Positions 53,801-64,000 of a stretch of DNA of 64,000 bases are shown here, one piece after another. Numbering within the stretch: position 1 is the stretch's first letter; the number at the start of each line of letters is the position of its first letter. The notes below the pieces were generated by a model. It saw only the letters and a list, made by a program, of their open reading frames with translations, made no database searches and was not told the DNA's origin. The DNA comes from Turnera subulata (taxonomy: Eukaryota > Streptophyta > Magnoliopsida > Malpighiales > Passifloraceae), in assembly GCA_028386065.3 (NCBI GenBank), contig JAKUCV010001509.1, positions 114,592-178,591 on the forward strand, written 5' to 3'. The translations under genes were made by a program, and so were the position numbers.

Positions 53801-56800
53801 ATATTGTCATCATTTAGTTAACTTCTATGGCTAGTATAAATGCATTTTGGTGATCTTATCTCTGCCTAAATATAAAAATGACATGAGTTGTTTGCACCTT
53901 ACACACATGAGGAATTTATCAGTTGTCAATGATGCCTTTGTGTCAGCATCAGAATATATTAGTTAGATGTTATCAATATTTAAGATGCTTTCATCTATAA
54001 AGTGTTTACATTATTCAAGGATCTTTCCTGGTTCCTCTGTTTCTACTCAGCCTTTTCTTTCTTTTAAAGAAGATTTTTCACGAAACCAAGAAATGATTGC
54101 AGTGTGCATTGAGGCCTTTGCATAGTTTCAGAGAAACAACTGGAGGAGGACTGCTGATGGTTAGGATTTTTTCTGTTTTACCTAACAGCACATTTCGGCT
54201 ACCAATTTTGTGTGGCCAGTATTATAGTCCCGGAATATACTTAATAGAATTGATTATGAACTGACGGGAAGATCATCAGTCCTAGTGTCCACATCCCAAA
54301 CACTGAAAATTCCCTCTAACAAACGCCATTGGGTTATTTTTCTTCCCATTTAACATTGATATGATACTCTCTTTCAATGGGAGTTTACTTGTGGAAGGTG
54401 TTCTTCACCACTGTACTGTTCCCTTTCTTCTATTGCTGAAGTAATCTGCCCAACCATGTCTATGATAAGCGTGCCATATGTGTTGGAGATTATTGAAATG
54501 ACCATGAAGATCAATCCTCTTTCTTATTCTCCTTTTGTAGTAGAGGTGGTGTGCTTTCTGGTGGGATGAGTATAAAGTTCCCCTTTCTATTTAAGCTACC
54601 AATGCCTGCCTTACTTGCTGTACACTTATTTATCTTTCAAAGATTGTCTTCTCTTCCCATGTGCCTTGCCAACTATTCATTCTCCACCTGACTATGATTT
54701 GGCTGCAACTTATCTCCCCAGTGGAGTAGTCAACATGTTGTATTTGTGGGACACTGTTACCTTAATCAGCTAATTCAGTATACTTCCTGCAGAGCTGAGG
54801 GGTCTAGATCTGCAAAAGGGACTATTCACTCTCAGACAGATGAAAGCTGCCACCAAAAACTTCGATGCAGAATACAAAATTGGGGAGGGTGGTTTTGGTT
54901 CTGTTTACAAGGTATTCTCTATTTTTGTTTTGTGTCATCTCACTAAGACTATTCTTCACATCTTCTTACTCAATACAAATAAAAATCCATAGCCCTAAAT
55001 CCTGTGGATATGCTATAACTAGCTAATAATCTTTCCTCATTTGGACTATAAAAAGCAAAATAAGAAAAAAATGATGGCATTGCTAATGTAATTTTGTTCA
55101 TTTTAAATTGATTTGAAGTTACAAAGGTCTGATTCTCGAAAGATTGTTTAGCCACCTTAACTTCCAACAAACTTTGAGTGCAAATCAGCTAGGGAATTTC
55201 ACCTGAATATAGATGCATGCCCACGCTAACCTAAATAAGGAAAGAAATGAACTAAAAACTTTTTGATATGAAGGAATATAATTCTAGAGTGGCAAGTACA
55301 TGGTCAATTCACTACCTCGTGTATAAATTTGAAGCTTTCTTTTTATCTATGCAGGGTATATTATCCGATGGAACTGTCATTGCAGTAAAACAGCTCTCCT
55401 CAAAATCTAAGCAAGGGAACCGCGAATTTTTAAATGAGATAGGGATGATTTCTGCACTGCAGCATCCAAACCTTGTGAAGCTTTTCGGATGTTGTGTTGA
55501 GGGCAATCAGTTGATGCTAGTATATGAGTACATGGAGAACAACTGCCTTTCCCGTGCTCTTTTTGGTGAATTTATTATGTTTAATCAAACTAAGCTGTCG
55601 CTACAACCTTGAATAAAACAATCCTTATTTGTAATATGAAATTCATTGGCTTTTTTTTCTTTCATTTATTTACAGGAAAGGATGCAAATAAGAGATTGAA
55701 GCTGGACTGGCCTACCAGACAAAAGATTTGCCTAGGGGTAGCTAGAGGTTTGGCGTTCCTCCATGAAGAGTCTAGGATAAGAATTGTCCATAGGGATATC
55801 AAGACAAGCAATGTATTGCTTGACAAGGAACTCAATGCTAAAATTTCTGATTTTGGTTTGGCAAAGCTAAATGAAGATGATAATACCCACATCAGCACTC
55901 GGATTGCCGGAACTATGTAAGTTCTAAGGTGTATATATGTACATCTCTTTCAGTTTACTGTGTGCTGTGGTTGAAAAGAATTTGTATTGAAGAGAAAAAA
56001 ATTGCTTTCTTTTACTCCAAGTTAGTAAGGTAGTCTCAAATTTCCAGTTGGACTCATAAGCACCGTGTGCAAATTATGTACTTAGATATCTTTCCAGAAT
56101 TTTGATGGAAGGTTGTTCTCGGTGCTTGTACTTGCTGCCTCTTTTTGGTTGCAAGCTAACCTCATCAACTTGAGTCATATATTTCACTGGGAAAGTGGCG
56201 TAATCTTTGTATGTGAATCAGAGCCACTAATATTTCCTTGCATTGCCATCTATAGGTCTATACTCTCATGCAGGCTTAATTAAAACATGTCATTTGATAG
56301 GGGATTCCACACACTGTGTTCCCAATCTTTATGCCTGTGAATTTTGCAGTGGTTATATGGCTCCTGAATACGCAATGCGCGGCTACTTAACCAACAAAGC
56401 AGATGTTTATAGCTTTGGAGTAGTTGCACTCGAAATTGTCAGCGGAAAGAGCAACACAAACTACAGGCCAAAGGAGGAATTTGTTTATCTTCTTGACTGG
56501 GTAATTACATTTCTTAGTTTCTTTGATTTTCCTTCTCTTATAACTTTCAGACTTAATCCTAGTTATACCCAATGGTTTGAACCCCTTATTGTCTTCTGTC
56601 AGGCATATGTTCTGCAAGAAAGGGGACGCCTGCTGGAGCTGGTAGACCCAGAGCTGGGATCAGCATATTCCTCAGAAGAAGCAACGTTGATGCTCAATGT
56701 GGCTCTCTTGTGTACTAATGCTTCTCCAACACTTAGGCCTACAATGTCTCAAGTTGTGAGCATGCTTGAAGGACGTACTGCAGTTCAGGATCTGCTGTCC

Positions 56801-56929
56801 GATCCCGGGTTTTCGGCTGTCAATCCAAAGTACAAATCTATCCGGAATCACTTCTGGCAGAATCCAAGCCCCACACAGAGCATCTCCATCAATGGTTCTT
56901 ACATTGATACCTCAATTTCAGACACCTAA
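41858..56929 (+). CDS. LRR/malectin-like receptor Ser/Thr kinase (LRR-VIII-2 type), 24 exons
   Basis: Exons: 41858-42008, 42212-42395, 43570-43641, 43732-43800, 43896-43967, 44191-44262, 44371-44442, 45001-45072, 45190-45261, 45348-45422, 45528-45599, 46261-46332, 46426-46491, 47010-47075, 47156-47194, 47381-47415 (uncertain), 52569-52957, 53052-53247, 53606-53749, 54793-54911, 55355-55565, 55676-55916, 56350-56500, 56603-56929; 1012 aa. Signal peptide about residues 13-40; LRRs about 112-395, most repeats one exon of 72 nt; malectin-like domain about 422-610, opening [10 protein letters not shown]; membrane segment about 629-650 ([20 protein letters not shown]); kinase about 690-960. Kinase motifs: [10 protein letters not shown] (694-703), AVKQL with Lys715, HRDIKTSN with Asp814, DFG Asp832 and MAPEYAM. 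All catalytic residues are present, and it is an RD kinase. The family resembles Arabidopsis At1g53430/At1g07650; the ligand is unknown. A retroelement fills the intron before the malectin exon. Confidence 0.93.
47575..48808 (-). repeat. 3' LTR of the intronic gypsy element (with Helitron inside)
   Basis: Matches 51142-52234 in two blocks. Block 1 is TGTCACGG to about 47768 (GGCTCTAGGCTT, AACAATAC, AATAAAATAAGAACACAAGA). Block 2 is 48569-48808 (TGAGTGCTCACC, ATTCCTTATGGA, AAGGATTAGTCAAG, CAAATTGGCTCACATTAG). About 800 bp between the blocks are absent from the other LTR. Confidence 0.88.
47769..48568 (-). mobile_element. Helitron-like insertion, 800 bp
   Basis: Read on the minus strand it starts TCTATTACATATATATAAAG and ends CATCACCTAG. 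A GC-rich near-palindrome CCCCGCAGCAACGCAAGGGG lies just before the end, which is the usual Helitron 3' hairpin in degraded form. It sits between A and T (A at 47768, T at 48569) without target duplication, and removing it restores the sequence of the sister LTR. No Rep/helicase gene is present, so it is non-autonomous. Confidence 0.82.
48816..49016 (-). pseudogene. Chromodomain-like C-terminus of the gypsy polyprotein
   Basis: Minus-strand frame reading [20 protein letters not shown], with the aromatic residues and ordering of a chromovirus-type chromodomain, ending MRALFDR. It lies directly after the protease fragment and just before the polypurine tract and 3' LTR. Confidence 0.68.
49171..50716 (-). 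pseudogene. gag and protease region of the intronic gypsy element
   Basis: On the minus strand a possible gag start lies at 50716 ([15 protein letters not shown]). The conserved gag core [20 protein letters not shown] followed by [16 protein letters not shown] lies at 50061-49852. A zinc-knuckle-like [15 protein letters not shown] is at about 49610, and a retropepsin-type segment [20 protein letters not shown] is at 49428-49171. The active-site triplet is DTS rather than DTG and is followed by VLGMECW. Frameshifts separate the pieces. What follows is not RT but the chromodomain end. Confidence 0.8.
51142..52234 (-). repeat. 5' LTR of the intronic gypsy element (with Helitron-like insert)
   Basis: Direct copy of the LTR at 47575, interrupted by 667 bp at 51274-51940. 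TGTCACGGG at the left and CCATGACA at the right are the termini. Numerous point differences from the other LTR show that the insertion is not recent. Confidence 0.87.
51274..51940 (+). mobile_element. Helitron-like insertion, 667 bp
   Basis: Starts TCTATACATATATAAA and ends GACTAG, placed between A (51273) and T (51941). Removing it restores continuity with the sister LTR. The TC start, CTAG end and A/T target fit a Helitron, but I see no convincing hairpin before CTAG. It differs from the 47769 element in sequence and orientation. Confidence 0.6.
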
Positions 56930-57227
56930 CACTAGTTATGAAAAGACCCTTTGTATATGCTCTACTTTTAGTGTAGATGACCTCTCCACGAGATACTGTT
57001 ATTTCCAACAATGTTCAGATTTGAATGACAAAAATATCAAACATATGCCTTCCAAAATTTTGATGTAATTGTACCTTGTTCTGAACAGGGTTAATATCTG
57101 TTGAAGCGGGGATCAAAGATCTTCCTCAAAAGAAAAAGATTGAGAAAAAAAAAAGAGAGAAAGAAAGAACTGTTAGTTTTTTTTTTGGTAACTAAGAACT
57201 GTTGGTTATTGCAGGGAATCTATAATC

Positions 57228-58264
57228 TTTTTTTTTTTTTTTTTATCTGAATGTGGGGATACTTTATTAATCAGCAGTAACAGTACGGAGCACAATGTCT
57301 CCGTTTACATCAGAATTTAGCAATACCTGTAAATCATCGGTGGTTCTACAAAATGAGAAACACCAAGAGGAAATTTAAAAACTAAATCAGCTAACCAATC
57401 AGCAACCCAGTTGGCTTCACGGTAAATATGAACCAAGTGAACTGTCCAATTATGATTAAGAATCTAATGCACTGCCGTAAAAATACCAGAAAATCTTCGA
57501 TGATGACAATCTTGGCCCTTGAGATGGATGATGACTATCGCGGAATCCACTTCCACTTCAATATGGCGGAAGCCCATATCCCATACCTTGAGCAGCCCCA
57601 CATATAATCCCCACAACTCAGCTTGAAGTGGGGGAGCATTGCCCAATGTGAAAACAGAAACCAGCAAGCCAAGCCCCTTGATGATCCCTCACGACACCCT
57701 CGACAGCCGCATGCTGTTCATTTCCTCTAACTGCTCCATCCGTATTTAACTTAACTCTGCCCAGTGGGGGTGCAATCCACCGAACTTGAATTGAGTGGGA
57801 ACAATGAACATTGAGGAAGGTTTCCTTGTTCAAAGCATCCATGAACTCTTTAGCACACAAAATAATCTGGGTGCTTGGATTGAAGGGAGCCTCATTGTCA
57901 CTATCAAACACAAGCATTACGCCATCCCAAAATCTTCCAACAGATCACCCCAAAAAGTACAGAATAGGGAATAGATGAAACAGATGGAGAGTTATGAGAA
58001 AGATTAACAAATATCCAATCATCGATGGAAGTTATACTGTAAAAATCTGGGGGGGCACGAGCTGCAAAACCACTCCATATGTCACGAGCACACACACAGT
58101 CTCGAACCATATGCGATACAGATTCATCGACTACAGAACACAGCGGACACAATGAGCAGGAGGCGAAGTGTCTCTGTACTTGTTTGACATTAGTAAGAAG
58201 GGCATTTCTAGTAAGGAGCCAAAGGAACATGCAAACTTTGTGAGGACCAGGCCACGCCCATATC
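57228..58264 (-). pseudogene. 3' part of a minus-strand LINE: zf-RVT and RNase H
   Basis: On the minus strand CSLCPLCSVVDESVSHMVRD with CVCARDIWSGFA (58190-58070) is a zf-RVT domain. It is followed by VKLNTDGAVRGNEQHAAVEG (about 57720), VVRDHQGAWLAGF and QAELWGLYVGLLKVWDMGF with VEVDSAIVIIHL, the RNase H domain of plant LINEs. A poly(T) run on the plus strand at 57228-57244 is the poly(A) tail. The upstream part is missing because a Tat LTR begins at 58265. Two frame breaks are present. Confidence 0.85.
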
Positions 58265-60301
58265 TGTGAACACCTAAATTTGACCCATGATTTATTTTAT
58301 TATTTTTAAATTCTAAATATGTTTGTGTCTTTGATTGATGAGATGATTTTATTATTGGCATGAATATGTTTGTGATTTGATATGGTAGAATAAGGGTATT
58401 TTATTTGGTTGTTATTTTCTATTTATTTTTGTCCTTTATTATTTATTTAATTTGGATCTTAAAATAGATATTAAGTATGGGCCAATAAGATATGGATTCA
58501 CCAGAGATGTTAGCCTATTCAAACACATGGCCTGAAGCTAAATTTAATTCTAATTTTCGTAGAAATTGGAGATTAAATATATATTTGGCCTATTTTGTGT
58601 TTTTATAGTAGTTTCAATAGAAAAACGGAATAATTTGATGTGGGGTTGATAAAAAGGAAAACTATTGGTGTGGGATATAAGTTTATGGTGTTTTTTGGGT
58701 CAGGGAATACTCTAGAAGGCGTGGAAACCAACTAGAAATCGGATTTGAGGAGAAAAAGTAAGAAAAGAGGAAAAATTGCGCAGTCGGTGGCGAACATGGA
58801 AATATGTCCGAAGGATGACTGCTTGGCCCTGGCGATCGTCACGACATGACCGCCGGGGCTATGGCGGTCAAGGGTTCCAAAAGCTTCTTTTTTCCTCTTT
58901 TCCTAATTCCTAGCCCATAACCGTCAGATTTAGGGGTTCAATCTCAACCCTTAGATTATTAGGACGACCCCTTACCCTCTGAACATTATAAATAGACCCC
59001 CCCCCCCCATTACACACAAGAGGGACACACATTAGAATTATTCTCTACACACCCATAAGCTTAAAGTGCTTGGAGAAACCCTAGTTCTTTGAGCTTAGGA
59101 ATCGTTTTAGGAGCTGATACTCTGGAGAGATTTTGTAAAGAGGAGTAGCAATAACCCAGTGCAAGAAGAGAGCAAGAGGATTACAAAAAGGAGGCCAATC
59201 AGAGCAAAACGGTGGAGAAAATACTGCAAACTCAAGAGGAGCTTTCTTCCCTGTGCAGTTGTGGGAACATCACAATATCTAAAGCTACAGATATAGGATT
59301 ACTGCATTCTTGGTGTCTCTGGAAAGCTAAGAGAGAGATCTACAACTTTGTTGTTGATGCCAAACATTGATTCATCCTCCTTTAGTACCAGTTTTTGTTT
59401 GAATTCGGGTCAAGATTTTGTTGAGAAGCGGAAAGCTAACGGGATTGAGAGGAGTGCTTCAAGAGGTAACACTAATCCTTTAATTCGATTTTTGCTACTG
59501 TGTTGTGTTGCTGTGATGCTATTGATGATGATGCTTTGATTGTTGTGTGAATCCATATTAGAACTATGTAGCTTTGACCCGGGTCACTCGGGTACGTAGG
59601 TAGTCTCGGTCTAAAAACGGGATGCAAGCCAAATTTTGTTTTTATCTTATGTTGTGTTGTTGTGTGTTGTGTTGATGTTGTGATGTCGCTGTGATGATGA
59701 TGTTGCTGCTGTGATATTGATGTTGTTGTCGTGATGTAGATATTGCTATTATGATGTTGATGTTACCGTAATGTCGCTAGCTTGTGAGTTGTGTTGTGTT
59801 GTTGCGATATTGTTGTGATGTTGACGTTGTGGTTGTGAAGTTAATGTTGTGGCTTTAATGTCGATGTTGTTGTGGTAATGTTGATGTTGCTGCATCGTTT
59901 TCTGTATTGTGTGTGTTGCGTGATGCCATGTAAGAACTACATGCGCTTTGAATCCGGTCATCGGAGTACGTAGGCAGTTTCTAGTGGTGGAAGCTCAAGC
60001 TCAATTATGTGTTTATTTCCTGTTTAGTTTTTGTCTTTGTTTTTGTTTTGTTTTGTTGTTGTGTTGTTTGTGCATCGGCATATAGTGATCTTCCATTGCA
60101 CACGATTTCGACCCAACAAGGGTGGGTGCCTAACACCTTCCCACCCGTGACGAACTCTCGAATCCTACATCTTTGGAACGCTATAACTAGTGGTTGAGGG
60201 TAATGGATGTCAAGGCCCTGAATTTTGTCCTTAATAAAATTTAGGTGGTGACTCCTTTGATATAGTGAGGGATCAAATTAAATTTTGGTCGGGTCCTCAC
60301 A
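58265..60301 (+). mobile_element. 5' LTR of the second Tat-type gypsy element, 2037 bp
   Basis: Starts TGTGAACACCTAAATTTGACC and ends GGGTCCTCACA, with TGTGA/TCACA as inverted tips. The primer-binding site follows at once. It carries a TATA box at 58987-58994 and a low-complexity GTTGTGATGTTGATG-type tract at 59640-59900. The segment 59930-60000 matches the minus-strand LTR at 11620-11690. It is inserted into a LINE; the other LTR is outside the window or lost. Confidence 0.85.
58987..58994 (+). promoter_or_regulatory. LTR TATA box
   Basis: TATAAATA within the LTR, followed by a 13-base C run; a likely retroelement promoter. Confidence 0.6.
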
Positions 60302-60303
60302 AT

Positions 60304-60321
60304 TGGCGACTCCGCTGGGGA
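60304..60321 (+). other. Primer-binding site of the Tat element
   Basis: TGGCGACTCCGCTGGGGA begins three bases after the LTR end. This is the primer-binding sequence I know from Ogre/Tat elements, thought to pair with the 3' end of a tRNA-Arg. Confidence 0.8.
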
Positions 60322-60812
60322 CTTAGAGGGTTCAAAAAATTTTGTGCAATCGTTGATTATTGTATGCCTCTTTGTTTGTCATATCCGTGCCTTGCATTCA
60401 TAATTATTGTGTGAAGCTTTCACCTTAAGAGGGTACGGGGATCCTAGTCCGATACATACCGTCATATGGGGTTATAGGCTAGAGTGAACCTATTTCTCGT
60501 CGTTTAGCAATGATAGGGATTAATAGGCCTGCGAGCTCACACGGCGCACTACATCACATGTGAGTAGGCCAGACTATCCCTTAGCGAAGGTCTTTTGGCC
60601 TCCTAACAAGCAGCATACCCTGAGCATCTCATGCATAATTAATCAATACGTGGTATGCGTATATGTGTATTTGTTGTGATTTCTAGTAACAAGTGCCTTT
60701 TAATTTAATAAAAAAGAAAAAAAAACCCAAAAAACACCATGTGAGTATCAAGAGAAAGGAACTTGTGGGTACTCGGGACCTTTACACACGCTCCTTTGGA
60801 TACTAGGGCAAT

Positions 60813-62655
60813 ATGGTTGAGATGAGTGCTGAAGAATTGATCGAGATTCAGGGGGTTCATGCCATGCTTAAGGATCCGGCAACAGTGGAATTGCTAGAGA
60901 TGATAAAAAAGAAGAAGATGCTTGCCATTGGAAGCAAAGAAGCAGAAGCCTCCAAGATTGAGGCTGAGAAGAATAACCTGGCGGATGTGGACAATGACCC
61001 GGTAATGCAAGAAGCCAAGGATGACAAGGAGAGGCTCCGATTACTGGAAGAGGTAGTGAAGAACATCAAATTGAAAGAGGATGACAGGAATATGAGCCAT
61101 TTGTCGTTGTTCCCCGGTGCTCGTTTGCCCGAAAAGTTCAAAATGCCTAATATAGAGAAGTTCAGCGGAATCGGGTTCCTAAGGACCCATTTGAAGATTT
61201 ATGTGAGGATGTTGCAACCTATGGGAGTGAGCAATGGCATAGTTGTTCCTAAGGACCTTGTTCGGTGCTGTTGTGAAATGGTTCTTGAGTTTGGACGAAT
61301 CAAGGATGAGCAAGTGGGAGGATATTTGTGCTGAATTCTTAAAACAGTACAGCTATAACACTGAGGTTGATGTAACCAAGAGGGATCTCAAAACGACCAA
61401 GCAAGAAGTACATGAGACATTCTCAGCCTTCATTACGAGGTGGCGCAATAAAGCATCCCAAATGGTGAACCTACCCTTTCAAGAAGAGCAGGTGAAGATG
61501 GTGATAAAAAATCTCCAGCCAGTGTATTACGAACGCATGATCGGAAATTACTATGCCAATTTTACAGTCCTTATCGGGGCAGGGACCCAGCTGGAAGATG
61601 CAATCTCTTCAGCAAAGATCAAAGTGGCAACAGATTCCTCAGCACCTTGACGTAATTTTGGCACGACACAAGGGAAGAAGCCGCCGAGGTAAATTATGTA
61701 GCCGCACAAGTACCCCCTACGCATTGAGTCAACACCGAGGAAGTTTACTCCTCTCCCTATGTCCTTAAGAAAAATGCTCAAGAAGTGCATAGAGAAGAAT
61801 TTGTTGCAACCGCTTGCGCCGAGACCCGATTTACCTAACAACGAGGACCCGAACTTATACTATGAATTCCACCAAATGGTCGGGCACACCACTGATGCCT
61901 GCTTACACCTTCACCATGTGATCCAGGATTTAATCGAATAGAATAAGATAGTCTTACCCCAAAAGCCTAATACTAAGACAAACCCGTTGCCGTTGCACGG
62001 TGAAATCGATGTCATATCAATCGAACATGAAGAAGATTGTTTCGTTCTTGATTTGAGTGAGTATGTAGATACAGATGAGGAGGTCGACGTCATCACAAGA
62101 TCCAGGCGGGTGGCTAAACGGACTCCCCTCCAGCTTGATGAACCCTAGGAAGCAACTATGACGACAGAACGTGAAGAAGATGCAGTGATCAAGTAGTTGA
62201 AGAAAAATCAAGCCAATGTCTCGATTTGGGGATTGTTGATGNCCACTGATGCCTGCTTACACCTTCACCATGTGATCCAGGATTTAATCGAATAGAATAA
62301 GATAGTCTTACCCCAAAAGCCTAATACTAAGACAAACCCGTTGCCGTTGCACGGTGAAATCGATGTCATATCAATCGAACATGAAGAAGATTGTTTCGTT
62401 CTTGATTTGAGTGAGTATGTAGATACAGATGAGGAGGTCGACGTCATCACAAGATCCAGGCGGGTGGCTAAACGGACTCCCCTCCAGCTTGATGAACCCT
62501 AGGAAGCAACTATGACGACAGAACGTGAAGAAGATGCAGTGATCAAGTAGTTGAAGAAAAATCAAGCCAATGTCTCGATTTGGGGATTGTTGATGTCCTC
62601 CTGCCCGCATTGGGAGAAAGTCCTAAAAGTTCTAGGCAAGGCCCATGATAACATC
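60813..62655 (+). pseudogene. Tat-type gag, frameshifted and truncated
   Basis: Starts MVEMSAEELIEIQGVHAMLK after a leader of about 490 bp. The conserved gag core changes frame near 61240: frame 1 reads FRMPNIEKF-like KMPNIEKFSGIGFLRTHLK, and frame 2 (61243-61650) reads LFGAVVKWFLSLDESRMSKW and TFSAFITRWRNKASQM. A zinc-knuckle-like LYYEFHQMVGHTTDACLHLH follows at about 61860. Stops occur at 61648, 61939 and beyond. Coding similarity ends near 62655 (PHWEKVLKVLGKAHDNI), where another LTR is inserted. The region contains the N-flanked duplication. Confidence 0.83.
61889..62595. repeat. 353-bp direct duplication around a single N
   Basis: 61889-62241 and 62243-62595 appear identical by eye, separated only by the N at 62242. 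Reverse-strand reading frames in both copies are identical and offset by exactly 354 positions. Confidence 0.95.
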
Positions 62656-62659
62656 TAAA

Positions 62660-64000
62660 TGTTAGTGTTTTTATGATGGTTTTGAATGGCTTTTACTATG
62701 TATTCTTGGTCGATTATGCGTATAATATTTATATTATTGTGTGTTTTTATGCATTGTGTCAATTAGTACTTCAATTTTGCTGATTAAGTATTTTTATCAG
62801 GAATTTATCATTTTTATTGAAGAATGGAAGCCTTTTAGCCAAGTTTGGAAACCAGACCCAATTTAGGAAACTTTCTGCAGTGAGCACAACCGATTGTTTT
62901 GAAGATTTCGAGATTTTTAGGCATCAAAATTAAGTGAGACCAAATGGAGACGAAAATAGATTTCCAGAGCTTTTTATGGATTAAATTTCATAATTTTTTG
63001 ACTAGTATACAAGGAGCAGTAATTATTTCAATCCAGCCCAGGATGCAGATTTTTCTGTGCCGACCCAGGCCCAGTGTTTCGGCGATATCTTGAGCTACAA
63101 AATTCCAATTGAAGAGTTGTTTTTATGGAAAGAAATCTTATAGAAGTATCTAGAACTTTTTAGAAGAGCCCAATGCCCATTTCGGACGTCTTCTAGGAGT
63201 TAAGTGGCGTGCAATTTTCGGGTCAGAAAACAGGCAAAAGTCCAACTTGAAGAGCAAGTCAAGAATTCAAATTCCATTCAAAGAAGGAGAGCCCCACCGA
63301 CTTCCAGCAGCTAAAGGCAGTATAAAAGGACCCCCTAGGTCGACATATTTTGGAGGCAGAAGTCAGAGGGCGAAGCTCTGCCGAATTGGTTAGTTATTAG
63401 GTCACACACACTAGTAGGGTTAGGGTTTTCACTCTTTTGGATCCTCTAGGTGGTGCCGAATTTCTTATCCAATTTCAAAGGTTCTGTTAGTAATATGCCC
63501 AAAAGCCAATCTATGGATGATTGTATTCATGTGTACATATTTGAGGTTATGCCTATATATATGATTATGAGATAATCTTTTGCACGTATGTATATAACCC
63601 TAGTGTATATGTATTTGATATGTATATTCTTAAAGGTCCCTAGTCGTTTATTATTATGGTTGGGTTGTAATAATAAAAATAAGGCTAGCGTATGTTGTGG
63701 ATTGTATGAGTTACGAATTCTACATACGGGTACAAGATGGGGATCTTGTTGACTAGACCGACCCACATAAGAACGCTACATGGAACGTTTTATGTATGTC
63801 AATAGCGTTTTCTTATAGATGTGATTGTCCTCCGACCTGAGATCGTCAAGGTATCCAACATATGAATCTTGTACCTTGATATTATTCCTAGTCATCCGTA
63901 ACTGGGTGGACATAAGGGTAATCATCGGGTATATGACGAGTATGTAGTGGGTTTTGATTGATCAAGAGGGGATTCGTCCGACCTATATAACGGGTATATT
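62660..64000 (+). mobile_element. LTR-like insertion running off the window
   Basis: Tat gag homology stops and a new sequence starts TGTTAGTGTTTTTATGATGG. A TATA box TATAAAAG at 63321-63328 is followed by TAGGGTTAGGGTTTTCACTC. No ORF is present over 1.3 kb, as expected for an LTR. The right end, primer site and strand proof lie outside the window. Confidence 0.55.
63321..63328 (+). promoter_or_regulatory. Possible TATA box in the terminal LTR-like sequence
   Basis: TATAAAAG in GGCAGTATAAAAGGACC, about 660 bp into the inserted sequence. Confidence 0.5.

Noticed and set aside
59640..59961. His/Gln-rich ORF on the minus strand
   Set aside because: Produced by the low-complexity GTTGTGATG tract in the Tat LTR; no family resemblance.

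Overview
The window is nuclear DNA of a flowering plant, most probably a eudicot. It has GT-AG spliced genes with long AT-rich introns, plant-specific protein families, and about two thirds of its length in transposable-element debris. Three protein-coding genes are supported, all on the + strand. They are a Sec1/Munc18-type protein like Arabidopsis MIP3 (356-7788, 7 exons, 854 aa), a mitochondrial aspartate aminotransferase like ASP1 (29042-34292, 10 exons, 435 aa), and a leucine-rich-repeat plus malectin-like receptor kinase of the LRR-VIII-2 type (41858-56929, 24 exons, 1012 aa). I built each model exon by exon from splice sites and reading phase, and all three read through without a stop. 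They work in different processes (ER-Golgi tethering, C4-dicarboxylate/amino-acid metabolism, cell-surface signalling) and show no functional link.

Layout. 0.4-7.8 kb: MIP3-like gene. 8.1-10.9 kb: decayed inverted repeat holding a 1.6-kb Mutator-like element with a perfect 9-bp target duplication. 11.3-18.5 kb: minus-strand Ty3/gypsy element of the Tat type (LTR, integrase, two RNase H domains, RT, gag remnant). 18.5-22.1 kb: nest in which a hAT-like MITE sits in the Tat leader, a 3.2-kb Mutator-like element sits in the MITE, and a 2.1-kb chromovirus-like LTR sits in that. 22-27 kb: further chromovirus, hAT and Mutator-like fragments. 29-34.3 kb: aminotransferase gene. 36.2-40.4 kb: plus-strand LINE with decayed ORF1 and ORF2. 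41.9-56.9 kb: receptor kinase gene, one intron of which holds a 4.66-kb gag-only gypsy element whose two LTRs each carry a Helitron-like insertion. 57.2-58.3 kb: 3' end of a minus-strand LINE, cut by the LTR of a second, plus-strand Tat-type element (58.3-62.66 kb). That element is in turn cut by another LTR running off the window end.

A single N at 62242 sits between two apparently identical 353-bp copies and looks like an assembly join. I found no clearly novel biological system. The most informative structures are the layered insertions and the receptor-kinase intron.
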